Part shown: one piece after another, positions 1 to 10,386 of the stretch
Layout of the letters: every line of letters begins with the position of its first letter
Numbering within the stretch: position 1 is the first letter of the stretch
NCBI GenBank assembly: GCA_963691705.1
Contig: OY829537.1
Coordinates: forward strand, 75,661,352 to 75,725,351
Direction: 5' to 3'
DNA from: Viola odorata
Lineage: Eukaryota > Streptophyta > Magnoliopsida > Malpighiales > Violaceae
DNA: 64,000 nucleotides
Notes under the pieces: model-generated
What the model saw: only the letters and a program-made list of their open reading frames with translations
What the model was told of the DNA's origin: nothing
The model's database searches: none
Program-made: the position numbers and the translations under genes

Positions 1-691
1 TTGGAGGAAGATGTGGCATTCCTTTTTCTGCCTGCTGGCATTTCTGGCTCAGCTGACTGCTCTGCTCTGGCCGGAGTCTTAGATTTTCCTTTTGCAGCCG
101 CCTTATCCGCCGTTGTTTCCTTCTCCTTTGTTTTTTTCTCATTCTCAGCTTTCAGAGTTGCTTCTTTCTCAGACTTCTCCTTCTTAGCCTTCTCTTTCTC
201 CAGATCTTCGTCTTCTTCTGCTTCCATGACATCATTCTCGCCGGAACCCTCCTCCTCGCCAGCGGCGGTCTGTTCGACCTCCTCTTCCTCTACTCCGGTA
301 GGCGCCTCATCTCTTCTTGTTCCGATTCGGACACAAGGATGTCCTTCATGACCTCGTCTACCGTGAGTTTTTTCTTGGCCGCGGGCGAGGGCTTTTCTAC
401 TTTAGGTTTCTTGGGCGTGGCAGAGGAACCTGGTGGTTTCCTGGACACTCGACCTGATCTGGTCATCTGAGATGTTGCTGGAATAGAGCCGGTAACCTCG
501 AGCTCGTCGCCTGACGGGTTAGCTGCGACGGAGCTTGGTGGTGGTTCGGTGGTCGGAGGCAGGTTTGGAGATGAGGGTTTCTTAGGGTCGGATCCAAGGC
601 TAAGGGATTTTGGGATGGAGTCCTCTGTGGATGAGGACGATATCTCAGGTTCTTGAACCTTGCTTTTATGTGCTACTTGCTTGTTAGTCAT
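1..691 (-). pseudogene. Athila A 3' ORF (ORF2), N-terminal part
   Basis: The start at 691 (MTNKQVAHKS) corresponds to the second ORF of element B at 51956 and of element C at 43184. The first 133 residues are Ser/Pro rich with Lys clusters (PKKPKVEKPS). After a frameshift near 290 the frame continues to base 1 as a Glu/Lys-rich segment. The conserved domain seen in B and C would lie beyond the window. It sits where an env-like gene lies in Athila elements, but there is no signal peptide or membrane segment. The function is unknown. Confidence 0.65.
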
Positions 692-917
692 GGGGAAGAG
701 TGAGATGTGGGTTTTGTGAGAGATTTGTGAGAGAGAGATTGATGGTGATGGGTTAGTAGCGAAGTACTAAGATGCTTATGAGAGAGATGGGTTTGTGAGA
801 GGGATGTGGAAGATAGTTGGAGGAGAGATGGAAAAGGACAAAGGGGAGCATGCTGAAAAGCGGCTGGCGTCTGACAAGGTAATTAATTAGGGCTACTTTT
901 TTATCTCCTGGGCTGAT
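692..917 (-). other. Athila A spacer before ORF2
   Basis: This non-coding leader of the second ORF is pyrimidine rich on the minus strand. It matches the spacer before ORF2 in element B (about 51710-51955), including a shared GTCTGAC segment. No gene is seen. Confidence 0.6.
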
Positions 918-1117
918 NNNNNNNNNNNNNNNNNNNNNNNNNNNNNNNNNNNNNNNNNNNNNNNNNNNNNNNNNNNNNNNNNNNNNNNNNNNNNNNNNNN
1001 NNNNNNNNNNNNNNNNNNNNNNNNNNNNNNNNNNNNNNNNNNNNNNNNNNNNNNNNNNNNNNNNNNNNNNNNNNNNNNNNNNNNNNNNNNNNNNNNNNNN
1101 NNNNNNNNNNNNNNNNN
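918..1117. other. Assembly gap, 200 N
   Basis: Exactly 200 N replace the C-terminal half of the element A integrase and the start of the pol-ORF2 spacer. The round number suggests a placeholder rather than a measured size. Confidence 0.95.
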
Positions 1118-4100
1118 TGAAGATATGAGTTCGTAGAAAATTCACTACAACTTTGGAATCGTCGATTCGAGTAGCCTTTTCTTCGATCCATTTGGAGACG
1201 TAGTCGACGACAAGAAGGATATAGATGTTACCGAATGAGCTCGGGAAGGGTCCCATTAAATCTATGCCCTAGATATCAAAAATCTCGCATGGAATGATAC
1301 TGGTCAGAGGCATCTGGTTCCTTGCTCCAATATTACCTGTGACTTGGCATCGAGGGCACGAAGCACAGAAGAGATAACAATCCTTGAAGATAGATGGCTA
1401 ATATAAACCTGCCTCTAGAACTTTAAGGGCAGTCTTCTTAAATGCGAAATGACCTCCTTCCGTTGATGAATGACAGAACTTGAAGATCGAGGGTACTTCA
1501 TCCAAGGTGACACAAAGACGGATGACTTGGTCTGAAAAATGTTTCCACAAATACGGGATGTCCCAAATATAATATTTGGACTACCTCTTAATTTGGTTAC
1601 GTTCCGAGGGAGAGGCATCAGCAGGATAGGCGCCAGTAGAGCAGAAATTGGCGATGTCCAAAAACCATAGAAATTGGACGGCGTAGGTAATACATAGGCA
1701 CTCATATGGAAAGGCATCCCTGATGGGAATGAATGAATCATCTTCTTGAGTCTGGAATTTGCTCAAGTGATCAACTACTGAATTCTCGGAGCCTTTTTTG
1801 TCTTTGATCAAGATGTCAAATTCTTGAAGTAATAAAATCCATCGGATAAGTCGGGGATTTGCATCAGCTTTCTTGAGTAAGCATTTGAGGGCAGAATGGT
1901 CTGAATACACGATGACTTTCGTGCCCAAGAGATACTGTCTGAATTTGTCCAATGAATAGACGACTGCTAGAAGTTCCTTTTCTGTGGTCGTATAGTTCTG
2001 CTGCGCGGGATCCAGCAACTTGGAGGCATAATAAATGACATAAGTTTCTTTTCCCTTTTTTTGGCCCAGGACAGCTCCTGATGCTTGGTTGCTTGCGTCA
2101 CACATAATTTCGAAGGGAAAGGGCCAATCGGGGGCATGAATTATAGGCGAAGAGATAAGCTTGTTCTTAAGAGAATTAAAGGCAGCTTGGCAGTTCTCAT
2201 CGAAGTGGAAATCAACATCTTTTTGCAATAAACGACACATAGGCTGGGCGATTTTTGAGAAATCTTTGATGAATCTTTGATAAAATCCCGCGTGCCCAAG
2301 AAAAGAGTGGACATCGCGGACTCTAGTTGGATAAGGCAAGGTCTTAATTACTTCTATCTTTGCTCTGTCCACTTCTATTCCTTTGTTGGAGACAATATGA
2401 CCGAGAACGAGCCCTCGATCTACCATGAAATGGCATTTCTCGAAATTCAAAACCAGGTTGGTCTCGATACACCTTTGTAGGCACTTTCTCAAATTAGACA
2501 TACATTTAGACCGTGAAGTCATCCATAAGGACCTCAATACCATCTTCGACAAGTTTAGAGAAGATGCTCACCATGCAGCGTTGAAATATGGCGGGGCATT
2601 ACTGAGGCCGAAGGGCATGCGCCGATGGGCAAAAGTGCCAAATGGGCATGGAAAAGTAGTCTTTTCCTGGTCTTCGAGGGCAACAAGAATCTGATAGAAC
2701 CAAGAATAACCATCCAGGCAGCTATAATGAGTCTTGCCTGCGAGACGCTCCAACACCTGGTCTATAAATGGGAGAGGAAAATGATCTTTTCTTATAGCGG
2801 CATTAAGACGGCGATAGTCAATACAAACTCGCCAACTGTTCTGGATTCTCGTGGGAATTGATTCACCGTCATGCCCAAAGGTGATACGGGTTTTCTTGGG
2901 CACGACTTGAACGGGGCTTACCCATGGGTTATCTGAAATGGGATAGATGACTCCTGCATCTAACAACTTCAATATCTCTTTCTTGACTACCTCCATTATG
3001 GGTGGGTGGGTTGAGTCTTCATTGAGGTTGTCTAACTGTCTTGCTAGTATCATTGAAATGGATTCAGTGTGTGCACAAGGAGGGTGATAAGCCCTTGATG
3101 TCGGCAATGGTCCACCCGATAGCTTGCTTGAATTCTTTCAATAAGGAGGTCAACTTAATCTCTTCGGAATCGTTAAGCTTATTGGAGATGATAACAGGAA
3201 GAGAATTATTGCTGCCTAAGTAAGCATACTTAAGATGAGAAGGTAAAGGTTTCAAGTCGAGGGCAGGAGGCTGTTCGATTGAAGGTGACGGCTTAATATG
3301 GTCCGGACATTCAGGGGTTACAGTTGGGGGGTCATATGGAACAACTGCGCATTCTTCTAGAGCTGCTACAACTGAGTGCAATTCTGGGAGAGTGACAAGC
3401 GTCGCGGCCACGACATCTAATAAAGGTGGCATGAGACTCCTATCAAGGGCATATTGCAAAGGGTCAGTAGAGTGTAATTCATCAATTTCATCAACAAAAG
3501 GATCAATCAAATCAACATAATTGACACTAGAAAATTCAGAAGGATATCGCATGGATTGTAGCATGTTGAACTTGATGATTTCCCCGTCGAATTCGAGGGA
3601 AATGGTGGCATCATGAATGTCAATCTTTGCTCTAGTAGTGGCTAAGAAAGGTCACCCTAGAAGTACATCAGAAGATTTGGTTGATTATTCGTTTTCCATG
3701 GCGATGACAGAAATCTGCCGGAAATAGGATTTCTCCTACTTGGACCAAGACGTCTGTGATGATACCCTCAGGGTAAATAATAGAGCGATTAGCGAGTTGT
3801 ATAGCAAGGGTGGTGGCTTTTAGGGGTTTGAGCCCAAGACTGTTGTAAATAGTCAAGGGCATGACATTTATACCTCCCCCCAAATCACACATGGCCTTGC
3901 CAATTTCGACTGTACCGATTATGCAGGGGATGGTAAACATCCCTTGATCCTTGCACTTATGAGGGATCTTTCTTTGGATATGGGCTGAAACATTGGCTCC
4001 TACACTTATCCTATTGACACCGGCTAATTTGTACTTGTTTGTGCACAATTGCTTCAAGAACTTGGCGTATCTAGGCACATTCTTGACTGTCTATAGGAGC

Positions 4101-5649
4101 AGAATGTTGACAATCACCTTGCTGAACATATCAAAAATTTCTCGATCCTCTGTTTCTTTCTTTGATTTAACCAACCGTTGAGGAAATGGGGGCTCGAGAA
4201 TCTTGTGGATGTACTCTTGTGTAAATTTAGGTGGGTTTGGGTCATTCCATGGAGATCCTCTTGGAGAGCGGATTCGATCTTCTATGACTTCCTCAAATCT
4301 TGGCTTTTTCGAACTTTTTGTCCTGGGCTTAAGTTCTGATTCCGGAGAATTCTCAATGTCGAGGGTAGGATTTGTTGGAGGAGTTAAGGTCATACCACTT
4401 CGAAGAGTTATGGCACAAACGTTGTGCTTGGGATTGGCTTCTGCCTGTGGTGGGAATCTTCCTTGATTTTTCAATTCTTTTATTTCGGCCATCATGGTGC
4501 TCATTTGCTTTCGAAGATCCTCGATCTCCTTTTACTGTTCAGGGTTATGAGGTGGTGTTGTAATCGGGGGGCTCGACGAAAGTCTGATCTTGAGGGGGCT
4601 GGAGTTGGTACTGATTGTACGTCGGTCGGGGCCTGAAATGCTACATTGAGAGGAGGCGGATGATTTCCATAGGGATTCTGTTGTTGTTGCTATTGGCTAG
4701 GGCCGGCTGGTTGAGGGTTAGGAACCCATCCTAGATTTTGCTATTTACAACCCTGGTTATAGTTCTGACCATACGGGGCCTGGATGTACTGACCAGCGGC
4801 ATTGACTTGGATTTCATCTAGAATATGGGGGCAAGCATCTGACATGATCCATAAAGTTGCATATTTGGCAGGCCTTGACAGGTGTAGATTGTCCTACCAT
4901 AAAACTCTGGAACATCCCTGTAAGGGAGGATAGCTGATTTTGCAAGGCAGCCACTTGGACATCTTAGCCTCCATTGTTACCACCGTCTGGTGTGGCATTC
5001 TTGGCCATAATTTCTATGGTTGCTTTGGCAGCGGCTGGAGTGAGAGCAGTGAGAGAACCGTTAGCGGCAGCATTGAGCAAGGCTCTGTCATGAGCTTTAA
5101 GGCCTTCGCAAAAATACTGAATAAGGGCATGCTCAGTAAGGTTGTATGAGGGGCACATAGATTGCATTTTCTGAAATCTCTCATAATATTGGACAAGATC
5201 CTCTTCCTTTTTCTGGACTATGGAGACAAGTTGTTTGCGTGTGATGTTGGCTGCTGGATAATACTTTTCAGTGAAAATCTTAGACATCTCTACCCAAGAA
5301 CGAACGGATCGTGGAGGAAGATCATAATACTAGTCGAGGGCATCATCCTTAAGAGAGCACATAAAAGCACGTAGCTTAGCTTGTTCAATGATGACATTAG
5401 AAGGTTTCATGGCCTCTCAGATGGAATGAAGTTGTTGAAGATGACGAAGTGCATTTTCCTTTGCAATCCCATGAAAGGTTGGGAGATGATGCATGACGGC
5501 TGACTTAAGAGTCCAATCATGAGGGACAGCGGGCCAGACAATACAACTACTGGACATATCGGGGACAGCATTGAGATGGTCAATTGTTTGCTGGTTCGGA
5601 GGAGGCGGTGGTGGGTCTTCATGACGCACATGTTGTCATGGTCCTCCAT
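1118..5649 (-). pseudogene. Athila A gag-pol polyprotein, degenerate
   Basis: Minus-strand pieces follow the order of a Ty3/gypsy polyprotein. Gag lies at 5629-4964 (conserved PHDW and SAVMHHLP) and continues to about 4091. Protease is at 4078-3668 with the active-site region changed to DLGGG. The pre-RT linker is at 3564-3064. RT fingers and palm at 3107-2568 carry RVCIDYRRLN. RT thumb, connection and RNase H at 2552-1581 carry CDASNQASGAVLG. Integrase at 1256-1118 carries VVDYVSKW. Gag and protease share one frame, and RT onwards uses two others. The FMDD box of B and C is destroyed by an indel near 2560. Inactive copy; strong similarity to element B. Confidence 0.85.
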
Positions 5650-5679
5650 AGCTAGGAAATTAAAATAAGCGGCTTGTGG

Positions 5680-6783
5680 GTTTTCAAGACCACGATCTGA
5701 GCCTTAGAAACCTGTCGAAGGCAAGGCTCCGTGTCCATGTCCTCACCCTCGTATGAAAAAATCTTTATCTCGACCGTTGTCGGGCCTGAGCCAGGTGTTA
5801 TATCCCGAACGGGTAACCAATTTTCCACAAAACGAGAAACGCGAGTGGGAGTGCTGCACCCCCTTCGAAGAGCCGCCACCGAAATCCTTCTTTTCTTTAA
5901 CAGGACGCTACGGTCAGGTGCAGCCTTAGAAGGCACGGACGAAGACGCTGTTAGAGGTAGCACGACCCTCGAACGAGCGTCACCCACTACGGATGGTTGA
6001 TTGATAACGCCCCTTACAAAAAGTCACAATCGGTAAATAAGAAAGAAAGATGATAACGCTAAAATTTAAAGACTCACCTACGACGCACTCGAACAGAGGC
6101 TTGTACAAAGCAAAGTTTCGGGTCTGAAAATGCGTCTCCATCTCTAACAAGGCGTTAGATTGAGCCAACTCCTTCCTAGACAAGATGACCGGCTTCAACC
6201 AGTCAGTATCGGTGATGCCCCGGTTAAAGCCCCTACGCCACAAGTGGGAGGGCAAATCAACAATGAAGAAACCACTCTTCCAGTCATCAATGGTCTCTTC
6301 AAACTCTCAAAAATTTTGCCAGAAAGACTGGGCGTATGCGTCATTCCATCTTAGAGTAACGCTTACTAGACCATTGCGATAAGTGAGGCTGAAGAATTTA
6401 CGAAATAAATCGACAGAGGGGGCAAGGATATTCTTCATCTCGTAGGCGCAGATGAAAGCATAGATACCACACCATGATGAGGGCATTATTTGCGTCGGGT
6501 TAATCTTACATTGGCACAGTATATTCTCTATCGAAGCATGAACAGGAAGGCGAAAGCCATAAAAAAACATCTTAAAATACAACATCCTATGGGTTCCCAA
6601 CAGGCCGTCGTGAAGTCTCATATGCTTCTTTGGAAGCATAACGGTATAACCATTGGGGAAGGAGATGTCATGACTCTCTAACTCGAGCCGCAGAACGGTC
6701 TCACAAGTAAAAACACTTGCAGTGTTCTCGATCTCAGAATCTATAGGCTCCCGAGGGGCTGTCTGAGATCTCGTGCTACGCAT
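5680..6783 (-). pseudogene. T2 antisense gene aORF2' (gypsy-type transposon domain), truncated
   Basis: Exon 1 runs 6783-6078 and holds the domain also found in T1 aORF2, with shared stretches such as PSSWCGIYAF and WRRGFNR. One in-frame TGA (6307-6309) interrupts it. A donor GTGAGT follows at 6077 and an acceptor AG at 5988-5987, giving a 91-nt phase-1 intron. Exon 1 is 706 nt, the same length as exon 1 of T1 aORF2. Exon 2 (5986 downwards) keeps the FVENWLP segment and then breaks off near 5690 at the T2/Athila junction, so the coiled-coil C-terminus is lost. The function is unknown. The domain resembles Pfam Transposase_28 from memory, not from a search. Confidence 0.7.
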
Positions 6784-7260
6784 AGTGAAGAGGCAGTAAA
6801 AGAAAAACCAGAAGAATGTGGAATAGGGTACCTTAGAAAGGAGAACAACAGAATAGATGGATCGCTTGAGCCGACGAGCTGTTGAGAAAATTTTCTTCGA
6901 GAGAAGGAGAAGAGCAGAGAATAGCAGGAAAAATTCAAAATACGCGTAAAAGTTTAAGAAGAAGTTGCTTCCTTTTAAAGGTCAAACGTCACGAAGATGA
7001 CCAAATGGCCTATCAGAATGAAACATGCGTAAGATGGAAGACGACACGTGGAAAGGCAATAAAAGAAAATTTAAAGCCAAGCGCCCGTGTTTCTAGAGGA
7101 AAACAGTTAAAGAGACGGTTGTACGGAGCAATAATTAACCGTTCGGCATTAATTACCCAGTGATCGTAAGGTTAACGCCAGAACAAGAAAGAGAAAATGG
7201 GAAATGTCACTTCATTCATAAAAAAGTCGTACGACATCTACAAAGCGCTTAACACGCATG
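6784..7260. other. T2 intergenic, upstream of aORF2'
   Basis: Non-coding. It contains the upstream region of aORF2'. The TATA position of T1 aORF2 corresponds here to a changed TTTTAAAGG near 6972, so the box appears mutated in T2. Confidence 0.5.
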
Positions 7261-7725
7261 TCAATCCTCGTCAAGCCAGTAAGAAGGCCAATAGAAATCA
7301 TCTCCATCCGAGGATGGCAGTTCCTTGTCAAGTAAAGGAAAAGGTTCCTCAGGTTTCTTCCTCTTGCCTTGCCCTGACTGAGGGTCTTCTGAAGGCCTTT
7401 TCCCCTTCACAAGAGTCGTGCATGAGTCCTCCTTGATGACAGAAGTCGTAATCTCAGGACCAACGTCGCGAACAGGGACTCCTCCCCCGGGCATAAAATG
7501 GTTGACATGTGGAAACAACTCATCACCCCTCCGCATAGTAGGGGTGCATGAGTCATGGCTAGTATCGAGTGTTTCAAAGGTTTTCCTTTTTGACCTCTTA
7601 CGACCCTTGCGTCGAGAAAACCGCCTTTTGAGGGGTGGCGGAGAAGGATCGTCGGAATCTGGGGAAGTAGGAGGAGTTTGTGGAGAGTCACGTTCTGCGA
7701 CGGCCATGGATTGTGAGTCAACCAT
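7261..7725 (-). CDS. T2 antisense gene aORF3', small basic/acidic protein
   Basis: This is an uninterrupted 154-residue ORF from the ATG at 7725. It has a Ser/Pro-rich N-terminus (RDSPQTPPTSPDSDDP), a strongly basic block near residues 30-45 (RRKGRKRSKRK) resembling a bipartite nuclear signal, and an acidic aromatic C-terminus. The counterpart in T1 is 23041-23463, with the same architecture. The upstream ORF extension is omitted because similarity to T1 begins at MVDS. A TATTTAA box lies 78 nt upstream in a stretch that T1 also keeps. I do not recognise the family. It may be a nuclear accessory protein of Tat elements. Confidence 0.6.
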   Translation of the reverse strand: MVDSQSMAVAERDSPQTPPTSPDSDDPSPPPLKRRFSRRKGRKRSKRKTFETLDTSHDSCTPTMRRGDELFPHVNHFMPGGGVPVRDVGPEITTSVIKEDSCTTLVKGKRPSEDPQSGQGKRKKPEEPFPLLDKELPSSDGDDFYWPSYWLDED

Positions 7726-7796
7726 GGCATTGCAAATAATCTCCGCAGAGGAATAAAAAGAAGAAGATGAACAAGAAAAAAGAAAGAAAAATCCCA

Positions 7797-7803
7797 TTAA
7801 ATA
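7797..7803 (-). promoter_or_regulatory. TATA-like box of aORF3'
   Basis: TATTTAA on the minus strand within CTATTTAATGGGA, a 13-base stretch also present upstream of T1 aORF3 at nearly the same distance from the ATG. Confidence 0.45.
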
Positions 7804-7825
7804 GTCGTGGCAAAGAGGCAATCCT

Positions 7826-8241
7826 GCCTTTTCGCATGCCCTCTGAATGTAATTAATATGCTTCGAGAAGGATGATCATAATTACAGAATCTGATCCCGA
7901 GATCACGCCTGTTGGAAATTTATATTAATCGAGAGGCACCAGTAAAACTGCCCAATCAGTTAGTATTGGAAAGGCGGCGTGAAATTAAGATAGGAAACGG
8001 TTAGAAGGAATATTTATCGTCATCTGGTGAGTAAGGAAAGCAAATGTTGTGGAAGTCCAGCCAACGATGGGCTCGTTTTTGGTTGGGCTAAGGTCAGCCT
8101 CGATTGATATGATGATGCACGCATAATAGAAAACAGAAGGTCACAAGCAAGGTCATTTTATTTATTTATGGCCTAAACGGCCTAAGCATACATGCAAAAT
8201 AAAAATGAAAGACAAGGAAACGTAAAGGCGGCTGCAAGCGG
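7826..8241. other. T2 spacer between aORF3' and aORF4'
   Basis: Non-coding. It contains a copy (8070-8088) of the sequence that also precedes the 3' LTR (GCTC...GGTTGGGCT). T1 has the same internal copy at 23766-23785. Confidence 0.5.
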
Positions 8242-8625
8242 TCAGGCATTGGACCCGACGTCATCATCCCCTGGCACCAAAGGAATCTCCCTCAGAGCAT
8301 CCGCAATGGAAGTCAGTTCGGAGGAAGAAACCCTCATGCCCTTCAAGCAACACCCCAACAGATCCTTCCTGTGCTGCAGCATAGTGATAACCACCTGGAT
8401 GCGGGAGACAGCGGCGGCTAACTTCAACACATTCTCCAGAGGACTGAAATCCTCCATGGAAGTCGCCCCTTACCTGGACAGCAGAGGGGTCATTATCCCC
8501 TGAAGTTCTAGAATGTCCTCAGAGGTCTTAATCAGCATGGTCTCCAGAAAGCCAACGTCGGCTTCGGTGAGATTCTTTAGAGTATGAGCCTTGAAGATCA
8601 GGAAATTTCTGGTCAACTCATCCAT
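8242..8625 (-). pseudogene. T2 antisense gene aORF4', small helical protein
   Basis: From the ATG at 8625 the reading frame matches T1 aORF4 over its whole length (shared IKTSEDILELQG and GCCLKGMRV). One in-frame TAA (8470-8472) interrupts it after about 51 residues. The remaining frame continues to 8242 and ends with DDDVGSNA. It is leucine rich and predicted helical, without membrane segments. A TATAAAT box lies 67 nt upstream. The family is not recognised. Confidence 0.6.
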
Positions 8626-8685
8626 GGTGAAAATGTCAAGAGAAATGCAGAAAAAATGGGAAGAATTAGTGCAGTGGAAGATCCA

Positions 8686-8692
8686 ATTTATA
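8686..8692 (-). promoter_or_regulatory. TATA box of aORF4'
   Basis: TATAAAT on the minus strand (GCCTATAAATT), 67 nt before the ATG. The same box stands 62 nt before T1 aORF4. Confidence 0.55.
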
Positions 8693-8834
8693 GGCCTAAA
8701 GGAATGACGGTTTAAAAACACGTGTCTCGTAGTAATCAAACCACCCCGTTACCATGAAGACCATTGAGCAGACAAGGCCGAAATTGAAGCGGTAGCCCTT
8801 GGTAAATACTCAGGCTCATTTTCGGTTGGGCTTA

Positions 8835-9315
8835 TGATAACTATAGAAGCAATTCCAGGGGCATTTTCATCCTTACACCCAATGTTAAGGCCGGAACACT
8901 GTAGCTCTCACCGGGCGTCCGCCTCTCACCTCACACGGAACCCTAGGATAGTCGACATCAGCGGGGGGGGTGGGGGGGGGGGGGGAACTAGCCATACTAA
9001 CGACGTTATCCCATCCCAGGTAGGACATGACGTCACTTGAGGAACTTGGGCGTTATCTTCCCTAGATAACGCCCACCCCCCTAGAGATAACACTCACATT
9101 TTGCCTATAAATACCTCACCACTCAAGGTAAAAAGGTAAGCCTACGATCGCCAGTCGAACCTCTGCCATCTTGAATAGCCATACTAACTTAAGCATCGGA
9201 GTGTCTACGCCGGAGACCCCCTCCGACGCTTTGCAGGTACACCGGATAAAAAGAACAGTGACGACGAGCGACCATTTTCCTCACCTACCCCTCTCCAGAA
9301 GTCCGAATCTTATCA
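8835..9315 (+). repeat. T2 3' LTR
   Basis: It begins TGATAACT and ends CTTATCA, so both ends share TGATAA in inverted order. It contains the GTCGACATCAGC plus poly-G tract, a TGACGTCA motif, a TATAAATA box near 9105 and the TAAGCATCGGAGTGTCTACGCC block of the T1 and T3 LTRs. It is shorter (481 bp) and more diverged than the T1 LTRs. Confidence 0.85.
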
Positions 9316-9450
9316 ATGACAGTACCCATGCAGAAATACTAACAGTTGATCAAGCCCTTAACATTTCTAAATGAGCATGACAAGAAAATGATAGATAACC
9401 GAATATGACAATGAGAGTATATTAAACACGTTTAGGCCTCTTAACCTAAC
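9316..9450 (-). repeat. Athila A LTR, distal fragment
   Basis: Read on the minus strand this continues the Athila LTR broken at 27936. It aligns with the element B LTR around 45060-45190 (shared CTTGATCAACTG-like core). It is separated from the rest of the LTR by the chromovirus and its TSD (CTAAC at 9446-9450 and 27931-27935). Confidence 0.7.
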
Positions 9451-9710
9451 TGATACGATCCTCGCTAGGCTTGAATCGTTTCTCCTTATACGATCGTTGT
9501 TCAAGTGTGGATTTCCTACGGAAGTACATGGATAAACTCAAACGAGCGCTGACCCTGCTAGATCGTAATGTCTAGCAAACCCAACTACGTGGATGAGGAT
9601 CTTGATTGAACTCCTAACCCTCTAACCGGAAATTGGTTAGCAACCTAGGCAATCGAACAATAGGGGTTGAACTTTCAATTTACTTGAGTTGTTCTTCGAG
9701 TGTTCGGACT
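9451..9710 (-). repeat. CR 3' LTR, part 1
   Basis: Nearly identical to 26605-26864 of the complete CR LTR. It ends precisely at the T1 target site. The five bases GGACT at 9706-9710 are the left T1 target-site copy. Confidence 0.85.
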
Positions 9711-9845
9711 TGATAACAATTAAGACAATCCTAAGGGCATTGCTGTAATTATGACCCCTGCCAAGGACGGAATCCTATAGCCCTATCGGACATCTAAGCT
9801 ATCGCCGCTAGACTATGAGGTGTTTTCTGAGATGGTCGACATCAG

Positions 9846-9846
<1 letters not shown>

Positions 9847-9881
<35 letters not shown>
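9847..9881 (+). repeat. Poly-G tract in the Tat LTR U3
   Basis: A run of 35 G. The same position holds interrupted G runs in the 3' LTR (25278-25295), in T2 (8965-8986) and in T3 (62925-62931). Confidence 0.9.
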
Positions 9882-9882
<1 letters not shown>

Positions 9883-10088
9883 GGTCTCACGCGTCTCTGC
9901 ACGCACGACATCATCCCATCCCAGGGCAGCCACGACACCACCCACGGAGTTATCGCCCCCGGTATCGCCCTCGGTACCCTCCTCGGAGGTATCACCCGTG
10001 ACGTCAGATCCAGGTATCGCCCGTGACGTCACCCAGAGCGTTATCTTTCCGGGATATCGCCTTTTTCCCAGATATCGCCCCAGCGGCC

Positions 10089-10096
10089 TTTAAATA
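10089..10096 (+). promoter_or_regulatory. Altered TATA position of T1 5' LTR
   Basis: TTTAAATA stands where the 3' LTR, T2 and T3 have TATAAATA, so the 5' LTR core promoter may be weakened. Confidence 0.5.
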
Positions 10097-10303
10097 CCCC
10101 ATCATTTTTAAAACATAAGGTAAGCCTAAGATTGCCTTCTAGAACCTCTGCTATTTTGAACCATTTACTGACTTAAGCATCGGAGTGTCTACGCCGGAGC
10201 CCCCCCCTCCGGCGCTTTGCAGGTGTGTCCGATGTCAGCTACAGCGACTCTGACCAATAGTAGCCATCGTCCCGATCGTCTCAAAGATCGAATCTTATCA
10301 AAT

Positions 10304-10321
10304 TGGTGCTTTCATTGAGAG
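10304..10321 (+). other. T1 primer-binding site
   Basis: TGGTGCTTTCATTGAGAG begins three bases after the LTR and is repeated exactly at 63318 after the T3 LTR. The TGG start fits a tRNA CCA end. I could not assign the tRNA. Confidence 0.65.
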
Positions 10322-10386
10322 CCTTGTTCCATTAAGTGAGCGTCCTTAATAGCCAAGCTCTATTTTACCCGGAAATCGGAACGATC

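Larger units (their letters stand above)
1..5660 (-). mobile_element. Athila-type Ty3/gypsy element A, internal region
   Basis: Read on the minus strand this stretch holds, in order, gag, protease, reverse transcriptase, RNase H, integrase and a second 3' ORF. That is the layout of element B at 45867-53558, and the protein pieces match B throughout. The right edge, near 5650-5690, is an abrupt junction with the truncated Tat element T2. The left edge runs off the window. Its LTR material lies at 9316-9450 and 27936-28667, separated by later insertions. Frameshifts and stops show it is dead. Confidence 0.85.
5661..9315 (+). mobile_element. Tat-type element T2, 3' part only
   Basis: Orientation is set by its 3' LTR (8835-9315). 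The internal part retained is the antisense gene block: aORF2', aORF3' and aORF4' on the minus strand in the same order as in T1. Everything 5' of the middle of aORF2' (LTR, gag, pol) is missing at an abrupt junction with Athila A gag. The five bases after the LTR (ATGAC, 9316-9320) would be one target-site copy; its partner was lost with the left end. Confidence 0.8.
9711..10300 (+). repeat. T1 5' LTR
   Basis: TGATAAC...CTTATCA, 590 bp. It contains an uninterrupted 35-G run, repeated TATCGCCC-type motifs, two TGACGTCA motifs (near 9999 and 10023) and the TAAGCATCGGAGTGTCTACGCC block. It differs from the 3' LTR by roughly 15 substitutions plus indels, including a 12-bp indel near 9962. Confidence 0.92.

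Noticed and set aside
290..691. Plant host gene at the left edge
   Set aside because: It matches the start and composition of the 3' ORFs of elements B and C, so it belongs to Athila A.
753..1256. ORF spanning the N run
   Set aside because: The frame across 200 unknown bases is meaningless. Only the integrase part before the gap is real.
9808..10093. ORFs in several frames over the poly-G tract
   Set aside because: They are created by homopolymer Gly/Pro codons inside an LTR.
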